NCBI RefSeq assembly: GCF_026627445.1
Contig: NZ_JAPNLJ010000010.1
Location: 124,001-188,000, forward strand
Length of the DNA: 64,000 nucleotides
From: Streptomyces sp. H27-H1
GTDB taxonomy: Bacteria; Actinomycetota; Actinomycetes; Streptomycetales; Streptomycetaceae
Direction: 5' to 3'
Translations under genes and position numbers: made by a program
In this document: positions 27,974-36,763 of the stretch, in pieces
Layout: the number at the start of each line of letters is the position of its first letter
Position numbering within the stretch: the stretch's first letter is position 1
Notes under the pieces: generated by a model
Told to the model about the DNA's origin: nothing
What the model saw: only the letters and a program-made list of their open reading frames with translations
Databases searched by the model: none

Positions 27974-29770
27974 CTACGCCTCCTCGGCGAGCTCCAGCCA
28001 GCGCATCTCCAACTCGTCCCGGTCCGCGATGAGTTCCCGCAGCTCGGCGTCGAGCTTGGCGACCTTGTCGAAGTCGGTTGAGTTCTCGGCGATCTGGGCG
28101 TGCAGATTGCCCTCGCGGTCCGACATCTTGTTGAGCTGCCGCTCGATCTTCTGCAGCTCCTTCTTCGCTGCTCGCGCGTCCCCGGAGGCCGAGGACTTTC
28201 CGGCGGAGGCCGGGGCCGCCGGAGCGGCCGCGTCGATCATCTTCTGGCGGCGTTCCAGGTACTCGTCAAGACCGCGCGGCAGCATCCGCAGGCTCGCGTC
28301 ACCGAGCAGCGCCATGACGGTGTCGGTGGTGCGCTCGATGAAGAACCGGTCGTGCGAGATCACGATCATCGACCCCGGCCAGCCGTCGAGGAGGTCCTCC
28401 AGCTGGGTCAGCGTCTCGATGTCGAGGTCGTTGGTGGGCTCGTCGAGGAACAGGACGTTGGGCTCGTCCATCAGCAGGCGCAGGATCTGCAGTCGGCGCC
28501 GCTCACCACCGGAGAGGTCGCCGACGGGCGTCCACTGCTTCTCCTTGGTGAACCCGAACTGCTCGCACAGCTGGCCGGCCGTCATCTCGCGGCCCTGGCC
28601 GAGGTCGACGCGGTCGCGGACGCGCTGTACGGCCTCCAGGACACGCAGGGACGGGTCGAGTTCGCCGACCTCCTGGGAGAGGTAGGCCAGCTTGACGGTC
28701 TTGCCGACCGTCACGGAGCCGGCGGCCGGCTGGACCTCGCCCTGGGTGCGGGCGGCCTCGCCGAGGGCGCGCAGCAGGGAGGTCTTGCCTGCGCCGTTGA
28801 CGCCGACGAGCCCGACGCGGTCGCCGGGGCCCAGGTGCCAGGTGAGGTGCTTGAGGAGCGTCTTGGGGCCGGCCTGGACGGTCACGTCCTCCAGGTCGAA
28901 GACGGTCTTGCCGAGGCGGGCGTTGGCGAACTTCATCAGCGCGGACTTGTCGCGCGGCGGCGGCACGTCGGCGATCAGCTCGTTGGCGGCCTCGATGCGG
29001 TAGCGCGGCTTGGAGGTCCGGGCGGGGGCGCCGCGGCGCAGCCAGGCGAGCTCCTTGCGCATCAGGTTCTGCCGCTTGCCCTCCTCGGTCGCGGCGATGC
29101 GGTCGCGCTCGGCGCGGGAGAAGACGTAGTCGCTGTAGCCGCCCTCGTACTCGTGGACGTCACCGCGCTGCACGTCCCACATGCGGGTGCAGACCTGGTC
29201 GAGGAACCACCGGTCGTGCGTGACGCAGACGAGCGCGGAGCGGCGCTCCTGGAGGTGCTTGGCCAGCCAGGAGATGCCCTCCACGTCGAGGTGGTTGGTG
29301 GGCTCGTCGAGTACGAGGAGGTCCTGGTCGGCGATGAGCAGCTGGGCGAGCGCGATGCGGCGCCGCTCGCCACCGGAGAGCGGGCCGATGACCGTGTCGA
29401 GACCCTGGCCGAACCCGGGCAGGTCGAGGCCGCCGAAGAGGCCGGTCAGGACGTCGCGGATCTTGGCGTTGCCGGCCCACTCGTGGTCGGCCATGTCCCG
29501 GATGATCTCGTGCCGGATGGTGGCCTTGGGGTCCAGGGAGTCGTGCTGGGTCAGGACGCCCATGCGCAGGCCGCCGGACTGGGTGACCCGGCCGGTGTCG
29601 GGTTCCTCCAGTTTGGCGAGCATCCGGATGAGGGTGGTCTTGCCGTCGCCGTTGCGGCCTACGACACCGATCCGGTCCCCCTCGGATACGCCGAGGGAGA
29701 TGCCGTCGAGCAGGGTACGTGTGCCGTACACCTTGCTGACTGCCTCGACATTGACCAGGTTGACGGCCAT
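27974..29770 (-). CDS. ABC-F family ATPase (Uup/EttA-like)
   Basis: A 598-residue soluble protein with two ABC cassettes and no membrane domain. The first has VGRNGDGKTTLIRML, signature LSGGERRRIALAQ and Walker B LLVLDEPTNHLD. The second has VGVNGAGKTSLLRAL, LSGGERRRLQILR and LFLDEPTNDLD. The linker between them is charged, and a C-terminal coiled coil (about residues 530-598, Uup-type) follows an Ala/Ser-rich hinge. ABC-F proteins act on the ribosome as translation factors or antibiotic-protection proteins, and some Uup-like members also bind branched DNA. Nothing in the neighbourhood marks it as a resistance gene, so a housekeeping role is more likely. Confidence 0.9.
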   Translation of the reverse strand: MAVNLVNVEAVSKVYGTRTLLDGISLGVSEGDRIGVVGRNGDGKTTLIRMLAKLEEPDTGRVTQSGGLRMGVLTQHDSLDPKATIRHEIIRDMADHEWAGNAKIRDVLTGLFGGLDLPGFGQGLDTVIGPLSGGERRRIALAQLLIADQDLLVLDEPTNHLDVEGISWLAKHLQERRSALVCVTHDRWFLDQVCTRMWDVQRGDVHEYEGGYSDYVFSRAERDRIAATEEGKRQNLMRKELAWLRRGAPARTSKPRYRIEAANELIADVPPPRDKSALMKFANARLGKTVFDLEDVTVQAGPKTLLKHLTWHLGPGDRVGLVGVNGAGKTSLLRALGEAARTQGEVQPAAGSVTVGKTVKLAYLSQEVGELDPSLRVLEAVQRVRDRVDLGQGREMTAGQLCEQFGFTKEKQWTPVGDLSGGERRRLQILRLLMDEPNVLFLDEPTNDLDIETLTQLEDLLDGWPGSMIVISHDRFFIERTTDTVMALLGDASLRMLPRGLDEYLERRQKMIDAAAPAAPASAGKSSASGDARAAKKELQKIERQLNKMSDREGNLHAQIAENSTDFDKVAKLDAELRELIADRDELEMRWLELAEEA

Positions 29771-29883
29771 CAGGAGCGCTCCAGGGAAGGGGTGTGGATC
29801 AGCCCCTCAGCCTAACCCTCCGCGAAGTGCCGGACCGTTCCGCCGGAAGCCGGCCGCCCGGCGCCGTGCCGATCGAGGCGGGG

Positions 29884-29991
29884 GCGGTCGTTTCAGCGGT
29901 CGCCTCGGGGGCCGTTCCGGGGGTCGTTTCGGGGGCCGTTTCGGCGGTGGCTTCCGCGGTCCTTCCAGCGGTGGCTCCGGCCGTGGTTTCG
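29884..29991. repeat. Nine-unit 12-bp degenerate minisatellite
   Basis: Nine tandem 12-nt units in exact register, from GCGGTCGTTTCA (29884-29895) to GCCGTGGTTTCG (29980-29991). The consensus is about GSGGYCGTTTCG, with units 4 and 5 (GGGGTCGTTTCG, GGGGCCGTTTCG) closest to each other. It lies in the 240-bp gap between the ABC-F gene and the small two-gene pair. No gene there explains the repetition. Confidence 0.75.
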
Positions 29992-30010
29992 CTTCCGCCC
30001 GAGTACGGCG

Positions 30011-30274
30011 TCAGCCCAGCCAGATCACGCGGACGATGGAGATCTCCCGCAGCCGCTCGGGCGCCAGGAACACCAGGAACCCGCGGCCACCGAAGATGTC
30101 GAGCGTCCGCAGGCCGCCGCCCTCGATGGGTCCGCGTCCCACGTCACCCGCATCCCGGCCGAGGATCGTGAGCTGGTCGGCGAGACGCTCGATCTCGGTC
30201 ACGACCTCGGGCGGCAGCCCGCCGACGACGTGCGCGGCATCCGGGTTGTAGTGCCACGTCCAGTCGTCGCTCAC
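30011..30274 (-). CDS. Small RelE/ParE-like candidate protein
   Basis: An 87-residue protein: MSDDWTWHYNPDAAHVVGGL, then EIERLADQLTILG, a GGGLRTLDIFGGRGFLVFLA strand pair and ISIVRVIWL at the end. The helix-then-beta-hairpin order and size resemble RelE/ParE toxins, but I see no decisive catalytic residues. Its start overlaps the stop of the upstream DUF6247-type gene by 4 bp (30271-30274), the arrangement of many toxin-antitoxin operons. Both the family and the role are inference. Confidence 0.6.
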   Translation of the reverse strand: MSDDWTWHYNPDAAHVVGGLPPEVVTEIERLADQLTILGRDAGDVGRGPIEGGGLRTLDIFGGRGFLVFLAPERLREISIVRVIWLG

Positions 30275-30621
30275 GCAGCGGCCTCGCGGCGCGCGGCTGC
30301 GAGGATCTCCTGGATCTCGGCGACGATCTTGTCGAGGCTCTCCCGGTCACCGGCGGTATCGGCGATCGCCTCCAGCTCCCGCAGCCGCGCCGCGCGGGCG
30401 GGATGCCGCTGGATGGCCACGAACTCGCCCCACCACTGGAGGAACGCCCGCAGCGGGGCGATCGTGCTCTGCTCCGAGCTCTGCTCCGCCGCACGGTCCA
30501 GGTGCGCGACGAACGCGGGGAGGTGGGCCGGGGCGATCTGGGCCACGGCCACGCGCAACGCGGCCGGGGTGAGGGCCGGCATCGGGATCAGCGGCCTGCC
30601 CGTCACGGACTGCTCGGTCAT
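30271..30621 (-). CDS. DUF6247-like small protein, candidate antitoxin partner
   Basis: A 116-residue mostly helical protein beginning MTEQSVTGRPLIPMPALTPA, with LRAFLQWWGEFVAIQRHPAR in the middle and an Ala/Arg-rich helical tail. It looks like the DUF6247 family common in streptomycetes. It is translationally coupled to the 87-residue gene downstream (4-bp overlap). The gene order and sizes would suit an antitoxin-toxin pair, but no DNA-binding motif is obvious. ispE ends 53 bp before its promoter region on the same strand, so it could also be the tail of that operon. Confidence 0.62.
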   Translation of the reverse strand: MTEQSVTGRPLIPMPALTPAALRVAVAQIAPAHLPAFVAHLDRAAEQSSEQSTIAPLRAFLQWWGEFVAIQRHPARAARLRELEAIADTAGDRESLDKIVAEIQEILAAARREAAA

Positions 30622-30674
30622 TGGAGCGCCTCCCGCGTCACACTCGTCCGGTCCGCCCTCAGCCTAGTCCCGGG

Positions 30675-31580
30675 TCAGGCTCCCCGAAGGACTGTTGCCC
30701 CTGCCGCGGGGCTCGTGGCCAGGTGGGTGCTGCGGCACGTGCCGGAAGCGTCCAGGGCCGCCGCCACCTTCGCCGCCGACTGCGCGTCGCGGACGAGGAA
30801 TGCCGTCGTGGGGCCGGATCCGGAGACCAGCGCGGCCAGCGCCCCGGCCCGCGTACCCGCCGCGAGGGTGTCGGCCAGCGACGGCCGCAGCGAGAGGGCC
30901 GCGGGCTGGAGCCCGTTGGCCAGGGTGGCGGCCAGCTCGTCCGGGTCGCCGGAGGCCAGGGCCGCGAGGAGGGCCGGGGAGGCCTGCGGAGCGGGTACCT
31001 CGGTACCGGCGGTGAGCCTGTCGAACTCCCGGAACACCGCCGGGGTGGACAGTCCGCCGTCGGCCACCGCGAACACCCAGTGGAACGTACCGGCGGCCAC
31101 CGGGGTCAGGATCTCCCCGCGTCCGGTGCCCAGCGCCGCCCCGCCGACCAGGCTGAACGGCACGTCGCTGCCCAGCTCCGCGCAGATGGCGAGGAGTTCC
31201 CCGACCGGGGACTTCAGCTCCCAGAGGGCGTCGCAGGCGAGCAGGGCGGCCGCCCCGTCGGCGCTGCCGCCCGCCATGCCGCCCGCCACCGGGATGCGCT
31301 TTTCGATGTGGAGGTGGACGTCGGGGCTCAGGCCGGCCCGCTCCGCCAGGATCTCCGCCGCCCGGGCGGCGAGGTTGGTGCGGTCGAGCGGCACCTTGTC
31401 GGCGTCCGGTCCGGCGCAGGTCACGGTCAGCTCTTCGGCGGCGGTCGCGGTGACCTCGTCGTACAGGGAGACCGCGAGGAAGACGTTCGCCAGGTCGTGG
31501 AAGCCGTCCGGCCGGGCCGCTCCCACCGCCAGCTGGACGTTGACCTTCGCGGGGACCCTCACGGTGATCGACCCGTTCAC
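30675..31580 (-). CDS. ispE: 4-diphosphocytidyl-2-C-methyl-D-erythritol kinase
   Basis: A 301-residue GHMP kinase of the MEP pathway that phosphorylates CDP-ME to CDP-ME 2-phosphate for isoprenoid synthesis. It shows an N-terminal [14 protein letters not shown], where many IspE proteins have PAKxNL, and the GHMP ATP loop [19 protein letters not shown]-terminal [13 protein letters not shown] motif is also present. GTG at 31578-31580 overlaps the rsmA stop by 4 bp, so translation is coupled to it. The order rpfB-rsmA-ispE is conserved in actinobacteria, including M. tuberculosis. Confidence 0.95.
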   Translation of the reverse strand: MNGSITVRVPAKVNVQLAVGAARPDGFHDLANVFLAVSLYDEVTATAAEELTVTCAGPDADKVPLDRTNLAARAAEILAERAGLSPDVHLHIEKRIPVAGGMAGGSADGAAALLACDALWELKSPVGELLAICAELGSDVPFSLVGGAALGTGRGEILTPVAAGTFHWVFAVADGGLSTPAVFREFDRLTAGTEVPAPQASPALLAALASGDPDELAATLANGLQPAALSLRPSLADTLAAGTRAGALAALVSGSGPTTAFLVRDAQSAAKVAAALDASGTCRSTHLATSPAAGATVLRGA

Positions 31581-32500
31581 AGCGCGGGCCTCTCCGCGGT
31601 CGGCTTGTGTTCGGCGATCGCCGCGAACTCCTCGACGGTGAGGGCTTCACCGCGGGCCTGCGGGGAGACACCGGCGGCGACTAGGGCCGCCTCGGCGCCC
31701 GCAGCCGACCCGGCCCAGCCGGACAGCGCGGCGCGCAGCGTCTTGCGGCGCTGCGCGAAGGCCGCGTCGACGACCGCGAAGACCTCGGCCTTGGAAGCGG
31801 TGGTCTTGACCGGCTCGGCCCGGCGGACCAGTGAGACGAGCCCGGAGTCGACGTTCGGAGCGGGCCAGAACACCTTGCGGCCGATGGCCCCGGCCCGCTT
31901 GACGTCCGCGTACCAGTTGGCCTTGACGGAGGGGACTCCGTACACCTTGTTGCCGGGCTCGGCGGCGAGCCGGTCGGCGACCTCGGCCTGGACCATGACC
32001 AGGGTCCGTTCGATGCTCGGGAAGCGGTCGAGCATGGTGAGCAGGACCGGCACGGCCACGTTGTACGGCAGGTTCGCGACGAGCGCGGTGGGCGGCGGGC
32101 CGGGCAGTTCCTTGACCAGCATCGCGTCGGAGTGGACCAGCGTGAAGCGGTCCTTGCGATCCGGCATCCGCGCCTCGATGGTGGCGGGCAGCGCGGCGGC
32201 CAGGATGTCGTCGATCTCGACGGCGACGACCCGGTCGGCGACCTCCAGCAGTGCGAGCGTCAGCGAGCCCAGTCCGGGGCCCACCTCGACGACCACGTCG
32301 TCCGGCCGGACCGCGGCGGTGCGCACGATGCGGCGCACCGTGTTGGCGTCGATGACGAAGTTCTGGCCCTTCTGCTTCGTCGGCCGTACGCCGAGTACGG
32401 CGGCCAGCTCCCGGATGTCGGCCGCCCCGAGGAGGGCCGAGGTTTCGGGCGGGGCGGTCTCCGGCGCGGAGGTTTCGGGCTGCTGCTCTGCGGTGCTCAC
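31577..32500 (-). CDS. rsmA: 16S rRNA dimethyladenosine transferase (KsgA)
   Basis: A 307-residue enzyme (ksgA) that dimethylates the two adjacent adenosines in helix 45 of 16S rRNA. Motifs are [10 protein letters not shown], the SAM loop [15 protein letters not shown] and the catalytic NLPYN. The C-terminal helical domain has [15 protein letters not shown]. The N-terminal 30 residues are a Pro/Glu/Thr-rich extension. GTG at 32498-32500 is chosen because it overlaps the rpfB stop (GTGA), giving translational coupling. An ATG ten codons upstream would lie inside rpfB. Confidence 0.95.
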   Translation of the reverse strand: MSTAEQQPETSAPETAPPETSALLGAADIRELAAVLGVRPTKQKGQNFVIDANTVRRIVRTAAVRPDDVVVEVGPGLGSLTLALLEVADRVVAVEIDDILAAALPATIEARMPDRKDRFTLVHSDAMLVKELPGPPPTALVANLPYNVAVPVLLTMLDRFPSIERTLVMVQAEVADRLAAEPGNKVYGVPSVKANWYADVKRAGAIGRKVFWPAPNVDSGLVSLVRRAEPVKTTASKAEVFAVVDAAFAQRRKTLRAALSGWAGSAAGAEAALVAAGVSPQARGEALTVEEFAAIAEHKPTAERPAL

Positions 32501-34008
32501 CGATAAAGGGTACGGCCGCAGTGCGGCCACGGACTCGCCCCCCGCGTGACGTAGAGCTTCTTCGCGCGGTACGTCTGTTCCGGGCCCGGCGCGTCCTGCG
32601 GGCGGCCGCTGCCGCCGAGGGCCTGCCAGGTCTGCACGTCGAACTGGTACAGCCCCCCGTAAGTCCCCGACGCGTCCGTGGCGCCGGCCCGGCCGCCCGA
32701 CTCACAGCGGGCCAACGCACCCCAGTCGAGGCCGTCGGCGCCCCGCACGGAGGTGGGCAGCGGCTTGGTGCCGATCTTGACGAGCTGGCTGACGGGCTCG
32801 CGGACGGTCTCCTCGGCGACCCGGCGGGGCTTTTGCCGGACCCCGTTGACGGTGCGCATGCTGTACGTGACCCTGCGCGCGCCGGGGCGGCCCGAGCGCT
32901 CGACGACTTCGGTGCCGGCGAAGAGGGCGGGGTCCTTGACCCGGTCGGTCCGGTAGGGGATGCGTTCCTCGCGGATCTCGCGGGTGCCGGTGATCCGGAG
33001 CACGGTGACGGTCTGGCCGTCGCGCGGGAAGGAGCCGGCGGGCACAGAGGTGGTGTCCTGGCCGTGGAGGGTGATGCCGGCTTCGTCGAGGGCCTCCTGG
33101 ACGGTGGCCGCGTTGGTGCGGATGGCCCGCTCGCGGCCGTCGGCCATGAAGGTGATGCTGCGCTCGGTGCGGACGGCGAGGGTCAGGCCGCTCCGGGGGA
33201 CGGGGGCGGTGCGGAGTGTGGAGAGGTAGGCGCCTTCGGCGCGGATGCCGAACTGGCGCAGTGCGCCGTCCACGGTGCGGGCGGTGGTCCACACCTCGCG
33301 GCGCTGGCCGTCGAGGGTCAGGCTCAGCGGGCGGCCGTAGCGCAGGACGATCTCGTCGCCGTCGCCCAGGGCCTCGTCCGCGGCCGGGGCGACGAGGTCG
33401 TGGGGGCCGATGCCGAGTCCTTCGGCGGCGAGCAGTTCGTCCACGTCGTCGGCGAAGGTGTGCAGGGTCCGCGGGACTCCGTCGACGGTGAGGCGTACGG
33501 CCTTGTCGGCGGCGACGAAGGCGGTGGTGCCGCCCGCCAGGAACGCGACGACCAGGGCCTGGGGCACGAGGCGCCGCCAGGTGTCGCGGGGTGCGGGGGC
33601 GCCGCCCCGGCGCCGGGTGCGGGGGCCGGTGCCGACGGCGGGTCCGGCCGGCGCGGGCACCGTGGCGAGTCCGCCCCTGCGCCGCCCGGTCCCCGCCGGA
33701 GCCGGTCCGGCGGGGGCGGGGTCGAAGGGCGCGGCCGGCCCGGCGCGGCGGCGGCCGGTGGCCGGGGCGTCCGGCTCGGGGGCGAGGACGGGAACGGCCG
33801 CCGGGGCGGGGGTCCGGCCGCGTGCCCGGCGGCCCGCCCCGGGCTCGGCGGCCGTCCGTCGGCGCCCGCCGCCCCGGGGGGCCGGCACCCCGGGCTCCGG
33901 GTGCGGCTCCGCGTCCGGGTCCGCGTACGGCCCCGGTCCGGCGTCCTGATCGGGGTCCCCGGCCCAGGGGTCGCGGCCACCGGGCGGCGGCCAGGCCACA
34001 TCGCTCAT
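32497..34008 (-). CDS. rpfB: Resuscitation-promoting factor RpfB
   Basis: A 503-residue cell-wall enzyme. A long Pro/Arg/Gly-rich cytoplasmic head (about 1-150) is unusual next to the mycobacterial protein. A membrane helix follows ([16 protein letters not shown]), then three DUF348 domains ([60 protein letters not shown]) and a G5 domain. The C-terminal Rpf lysozyme-like domain has [13 protein letters not shown], with the catalytic Glu, and a second Cys near the end. Rpf enzymes cleave peptidoglycan and wake dormant cells or spores. In actinobacteria rpfB heads the rpfB-ksgA-ispE operon, and tatD is upstream here too. ATG 34008 precedes the Pro-rich head. Confidence 0.94.
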   Translation of the reverse strand: MSDVAWPPPGGRDPWAGDPDQDAGPGPYADPDAEPHPEPGVPAPRGGGRRRTAAEPGAGRRARGRTPAPAAVPVLAPEPDAPATGRRRAGPAAPFDPAPAGPAPAGTGRRRGGLATVPAPAGPAVGTGPRTRRRGGAPAPRDTWRRLVPQALVVAFLAGGTTAFVAADKAVRLTVDGVPRTLHTFADDVDELLAAEGLGIGPHDLVAPAADEALGDGDEIVLRYGRPLSLTLDGQRREVWTTARTVDGALRQFGIRAEGAYLSTLRTAPVPRSGLTLAVRTERSITFMADGRERAIRTNAATVQEALDEAGITLHGQDTTSVPAGSFPRDGQTVTVLRITGTREIREERIPYRTDRVKDPALFAGTEVVERSGRPGARRVTYSMRTVNGVRQKPRRVAEETVREPVSQLVKIGTKPLPTSVRGADGLDWGALARCESGGRAGATDASGTYGGLYQFDVQTWQALGGSGRPQDAPGPEQTYRAKKLYVTRGASPWPHCGRTLYR

Positions 34009-34163
34009 CGCGCTCGCTCCACTGGTCCGTCCGGCTGCTTCGGGCACGGCACCCTAGCGGAGCGGCCGTCACGCTACAAAGCGGAACGGCTACGGAACGT
34101 GGCGTACGGGTGAGAGTTGGGGCGGCGGCCCCTGAAGGTCCCCGGCAGCGGCTCAGCGGGCCC

Positions 34164-35072
34164 TCAGTAGTCGAAGGCGCGGGCCGTGTTGGCCGCCAGC
34201 GCCGTCGCCATGGCGTCCTCGTCGATACCGCGGACGGCGGCCATGGCCCGTACGGTCAGTGGGATGAGGTAGGGCGCGTTGGGCCGCCCGCGGTACGGGA
34301 CCGGTGTCAGGTACGGGGCGTCCGTCTCCACGAGCACCAGTTCCAGCGGGGCCACCGCGAGGGCTTCGCGCAGCGGCGCCGCGTTCTTGAAGGTGACGGT
34401 CCCGGCGAAGGACATGTAGTAGCCGGCGGCGGCGCACTCCCGGGCCATCTCCGCGTCGCCGGAGTAGCAGTGGAAGACGGTCCGCTCGGGGGCGCCCTCC
34501 TCGCGCAGGACGCGCAGGACGTCCGCGTGCGCCTCGCGGTCGTGGATGACCAGGGCCTTGCCCTGCCGCTTGGCGATCTCGATGTGCGCGCGGAAGGAGC
34601 GCTCCTGCGCGGCCATGCCCTCCGGGCCGGTCCGGAAGTGGTCGAGGCCGGTCTCGCCGACCGCCTTCACGTGCGCGAGGGACGCCAGGGCCTCGATCTC
34701 GGCGAGCGCGTCGTCGAGGGCGGCCTCGCCGCCGCCCGTCCGGGCAGCCTGCCTGGACCATCCTCCCCCAGCCCCAGGGGGCTGGGAGGTGCCCCCTGGG
34801 TCCCCGTGCACGATCCGGGGGGCTTCGTTGGGGTGCAGGGCCACGGCCGCGTGAACGTTTCCGTACGCGGCGGCCGTCTCGGCGGCCCAGCGGGATCCCT
34901 TCACGTCGCAGCCCACCTGGACGACGGTCGTGACCCCGACCGAGGCGGCCTTGGCCAGGCCCTCCTCGACGGTGCCGGACTGCATGTCCAGGTGGGTGTG
35001 GGAGTCGGCGACCGCCACCCGGAGCGGTTCGGGCAGCGGGGGCGGTGCGTCGTTCGACGTACTACGGCTCAT
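34164..35072 (-). CDS. tatD: TatD-family metal-dependent hydrolase (DNase)
   Basis: A 302-residue cytoplasmic metallo-hydrolase of the amidohydrolase fold. Metal ligands are visible: DSHTHLD, GETGLDHF, VIHDREAH, FHCYSG and VETDAPYL. TatD enzymes are 3'-5' exonucleases linked to DNA repair and quality control. A stretch of about 13 residues (GGTSQPPGAGGG) between RIVHGDP and WSRQ is encoded by a dispersed palindromic repeat (34761-34799) and looks like an in-frame insertion. The zinc-ribbon gene ends 10 bp upstream on the same strand, and rpfB follows 155 bp downstream. Confidence 0.92.
   Translation of the reverse strand: MSRSTSNDAPPPLPEPLRVAVADSHTHLDMQSGTVEEGLAKAASVGVTTVVQVGCDVKGSRWAAETAAAYGNVHAAVALHPNEAPRIVHGDPGGTSQPPGAGGGWSRQAARTGGGEAALDDALAEIEALASLAHVKAVGETGLDHFRTGPEGMAAQERSFRAHIEIAKRQGKALVIHDREAHADVLRVLREEGAPERTVFHCYSGDAEMARECAAAGYYMSFAGTVTFKNAAPLREALAVAPLELVLVETDAPYLTPVPYRGRPNAPYLIPLTVRAMAAVRGIDEDAMATALAANTARAFDY
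34761..34799. repeat. Dispersed short palindromic element (copy 2, inside tatD)
   Basis: CCTCCCCCAGCCCC-AGG-GGGCTGGGAGGTGC, about 39 bp, a stem-loop inserted in frame within tatD. It shares its CTCCCCCAGC / GCTGGGAGGTGC core with the element at 25906-25940, but is read in another frame. Confidence 0.65.
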
Positions 35073-35082
35073 ACGGCCGATC

Positions 35083-35598
35083 TTATGACCGGCGGAAGAA
35101 CCCCAGCAGCCGGGCCATCAGCCCGGGCTGTTCCACCGGTACCGGTCCGGGGGCGTCGTGCGGGGCGGTCTTGCGCTGCTTCGGGGCCCTCACGGTGTAC
35201 CCGGCGGGCACCGGGCCGGCGATCCCCGGGGCCGCGCGGTGGTGGTAGAGCTGGTCGATCATGCCCGCGACCGACTTGACCTGGCCCTCCCGCATGATCC
35301 GCACCACGTGTCCGCCGCAGTTCATGCAGGTCGGGTTGGACAGGGGAGAGGGGACCCGTTCGCCGTCCACCGTGTAGACGATGAAGGGCATGCCCCTGCC
35401 GTCTACGTGGTGCTCGATCTCGTACCCCTGCTCCCAGCCGTAACCGCACTTCATGCACGCGAAGGCGTACGCCTCGTGCACCGTCGGCACGGCAGCGGGG
35501 GCGGGGCCTCTCGCCGGGACGGCCGGCGCGGCAACGGTTGACGTGACGGTTGAAGTGACGGGTGCCGCGACTGGTTGGGGTTCAGCGATCTCACTCAT
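35083..35598 (-). CDS. Zinc-ribbon protein of unknown function
   Basis: A 171-residue protein. After a Thr/Ala/Pro-rich head (about 1-40) it has two CxxC knuckles, FACMKCGYGWEQGYE and PTCMNCGGHVVRIMREG, about 45 residues apart, which together would bind one zinc. The segment between them is a small beta domain (EIEHHVDGRGMPFIVYTV). The C-terminus is basic and ends LMARLLGFFRRS, possibly amphipathic. No enzymatic motif is seen. It may bind nucleic acid or a protein partner. It precedes tatD by 10 bp and is likely co-transcribed with it. Confidence 0.75.
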   Translation of the reverse strand: MSEIAEPQPVAAPVTSTVTSTVAAPAVPARGPAPAAVPTVHEAYAFACMKCGYGWEQGYEIEHHVDGRGMPFIVYTVDGERVPSPLSNPTCMNCGGHVVRIMREGQVKSVAGMIDQLYHHRAAPGIAGPVPAGYTVRAPKQRKTAPHDAPGPVPVEQPGLMARLLGFFRRS

Positions 35599-35736
35599 GC
35601 CAGCTCCTCTTGTCCACTGGTGCCATTGCCAGTGGACGCCTCTTCGGGCGGGAGCGCATCAGGCCCTGTCGACTGTTGGACGGTCTTTGGGCGAGTCATG
35701 CCCAAAGCGCCCGGTGCGCGGTCTGAGCTTTGCTTT

Positions 35737-36675
35737 TCAGGTTAGCTCTTTACCGACTGACGGCGACTTTTGTGCCGCGTTCTTTGCCGCGACGACCGCG
35801 TCGAACACCTCGCGCTTGGGTACCCCGGCCTCGGCCGCGACCGCCGCGATGGCCTCCTTGCGCCGCTCCCCCGCCTCCTCGCGCACCCGTACCCGGTTCA
35901 CCAGCTCCTCGGCGTCCACATCGCCGGGGGCCGCGGCCGGGGCGCCTTCGACGACGACGGTGATCTCGCCGCGCACGCCTTCGGCGGCCCAGGCGGCCAG
36001 CTCGCCGAGCCCGCCGCGCTTGATCTCCTCGTAGGTCTTGGTCAGCTCGCGGCAGACGGCGGCGCGGCGCTCGGCTCCGAAGACCTCGGCCATCGCGGCC
36101 AGGGTGTCGTCGAGCCGGTGCGGGGCCTCGAAGTAGACGAGGGTGCGGCGTTCGGCGGCGACCTCGCGGAGCTTGCCGAGGCGCTCGCCCGCCTTGCGCG
36201 GCAGGAAGCCCTCGAAGCAGAAGCGGTCGACCGGCAGCCCGGAGAGTGCGAGCGCGGTGAGTACGGCGGAGGGCCCGGGTACGGCCGTGACCTTGATGTC
36301 CTTCTCCACGGCGGCGGCGACGAGCCGGTAGCCGGGGTCGGAGACGGAGGGCATGCCGGCGTCCGTCACCAGCAGGACGCGCTTGCCGGCCACGAGTGCC
36401 TCGACCAGTTCGGGGGTGCGCGCGGACTCGTTACCCTCGAAGTACGACAGGACGCGCCCGGTGGTGTACACGCCGAGCCCCTGCGTCAGCCGGCGCAGCC
36501 GACGGGTGTCCTCGGCGGCGATCACGTCGGCCCGTTCCAGCTCGGAGGCGAGCCGCGGCGGGGCGTCGGCGAGGTCGCCGATGGGGGTCCCGGCGAGGAC
36601 GAGGACGCCCGCCCCGTGCACGTCGGAGGGGGCCGGGGAGGGGGCTTCGGCGGAGCGGGGCTGGTCAGTGGTCAC
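35737..36675 (-). CDS. rsmI: 16S rRNA (cytidine(1402)-2'-O)-methyltransferase
   Basis: A 312-residue tetrapyrrole-methylase-fold enzyme that 2'-O-methylates C1402 in the decoding centre of 16S rRNA. Motifs are VLVLAGTPIGDLADAPPRL, DVIAAEDTRRLRRL, VLLVTDAGMPSVSDPGYRLV and VTAVPGPSAVLTALALSGLP. GTG at 36673-36675 lies before a short Pro/Ala-rich head. It is divergent from pmt (88-bp gap). The same neighbour pair occurs in mycobacteria, as I recall (Rv1003/Rv1002c). Confidence 0.95.
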   Translation of the reverse strand: MTTDQPRSAEAPSPAPSDVHGAGVLVLAGTPIGDLADAPPRLASELERADVIAAEDTRRLRRLTQGLGVYTTGRVLSYFEGNESARTPELVEALVAGKRVLLVTDAGMPSVSDPGYRLVAAAVEKDIKVTAVPGPSAVLTALALSGLPVDRFCFEGFLPRKAGERLGKLREVAAERRTLVYFEAPHRLDDTLAAMAEVFGAERRAAVCRELTKTYEEIKRGGLGELAAWAAEGVRGEITVVVEGAPAAAPGDVDAEELVNRVRVREEAGERRKEAIAAVAAEAGVPKREVFDAVVAAKNAAQKSPSVGKELT

Positions 36676-36763
36676 CGTCCCATCCTCTCAGCCGCCCCAA
36701 CCGCCGCGCCCCACACTCCCGTCCCCCTGGGTCTGGCACAGGCTCGTTCCCTACGATGTGCCG

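Noticed and set aside
29884..29991. CRISPR-like array
   Set aside because: The units are 12 bp, contiguous and degenerate, without spacers. It is a minisatellite. No CRISPR array or cas gene was found anywhere in the window.
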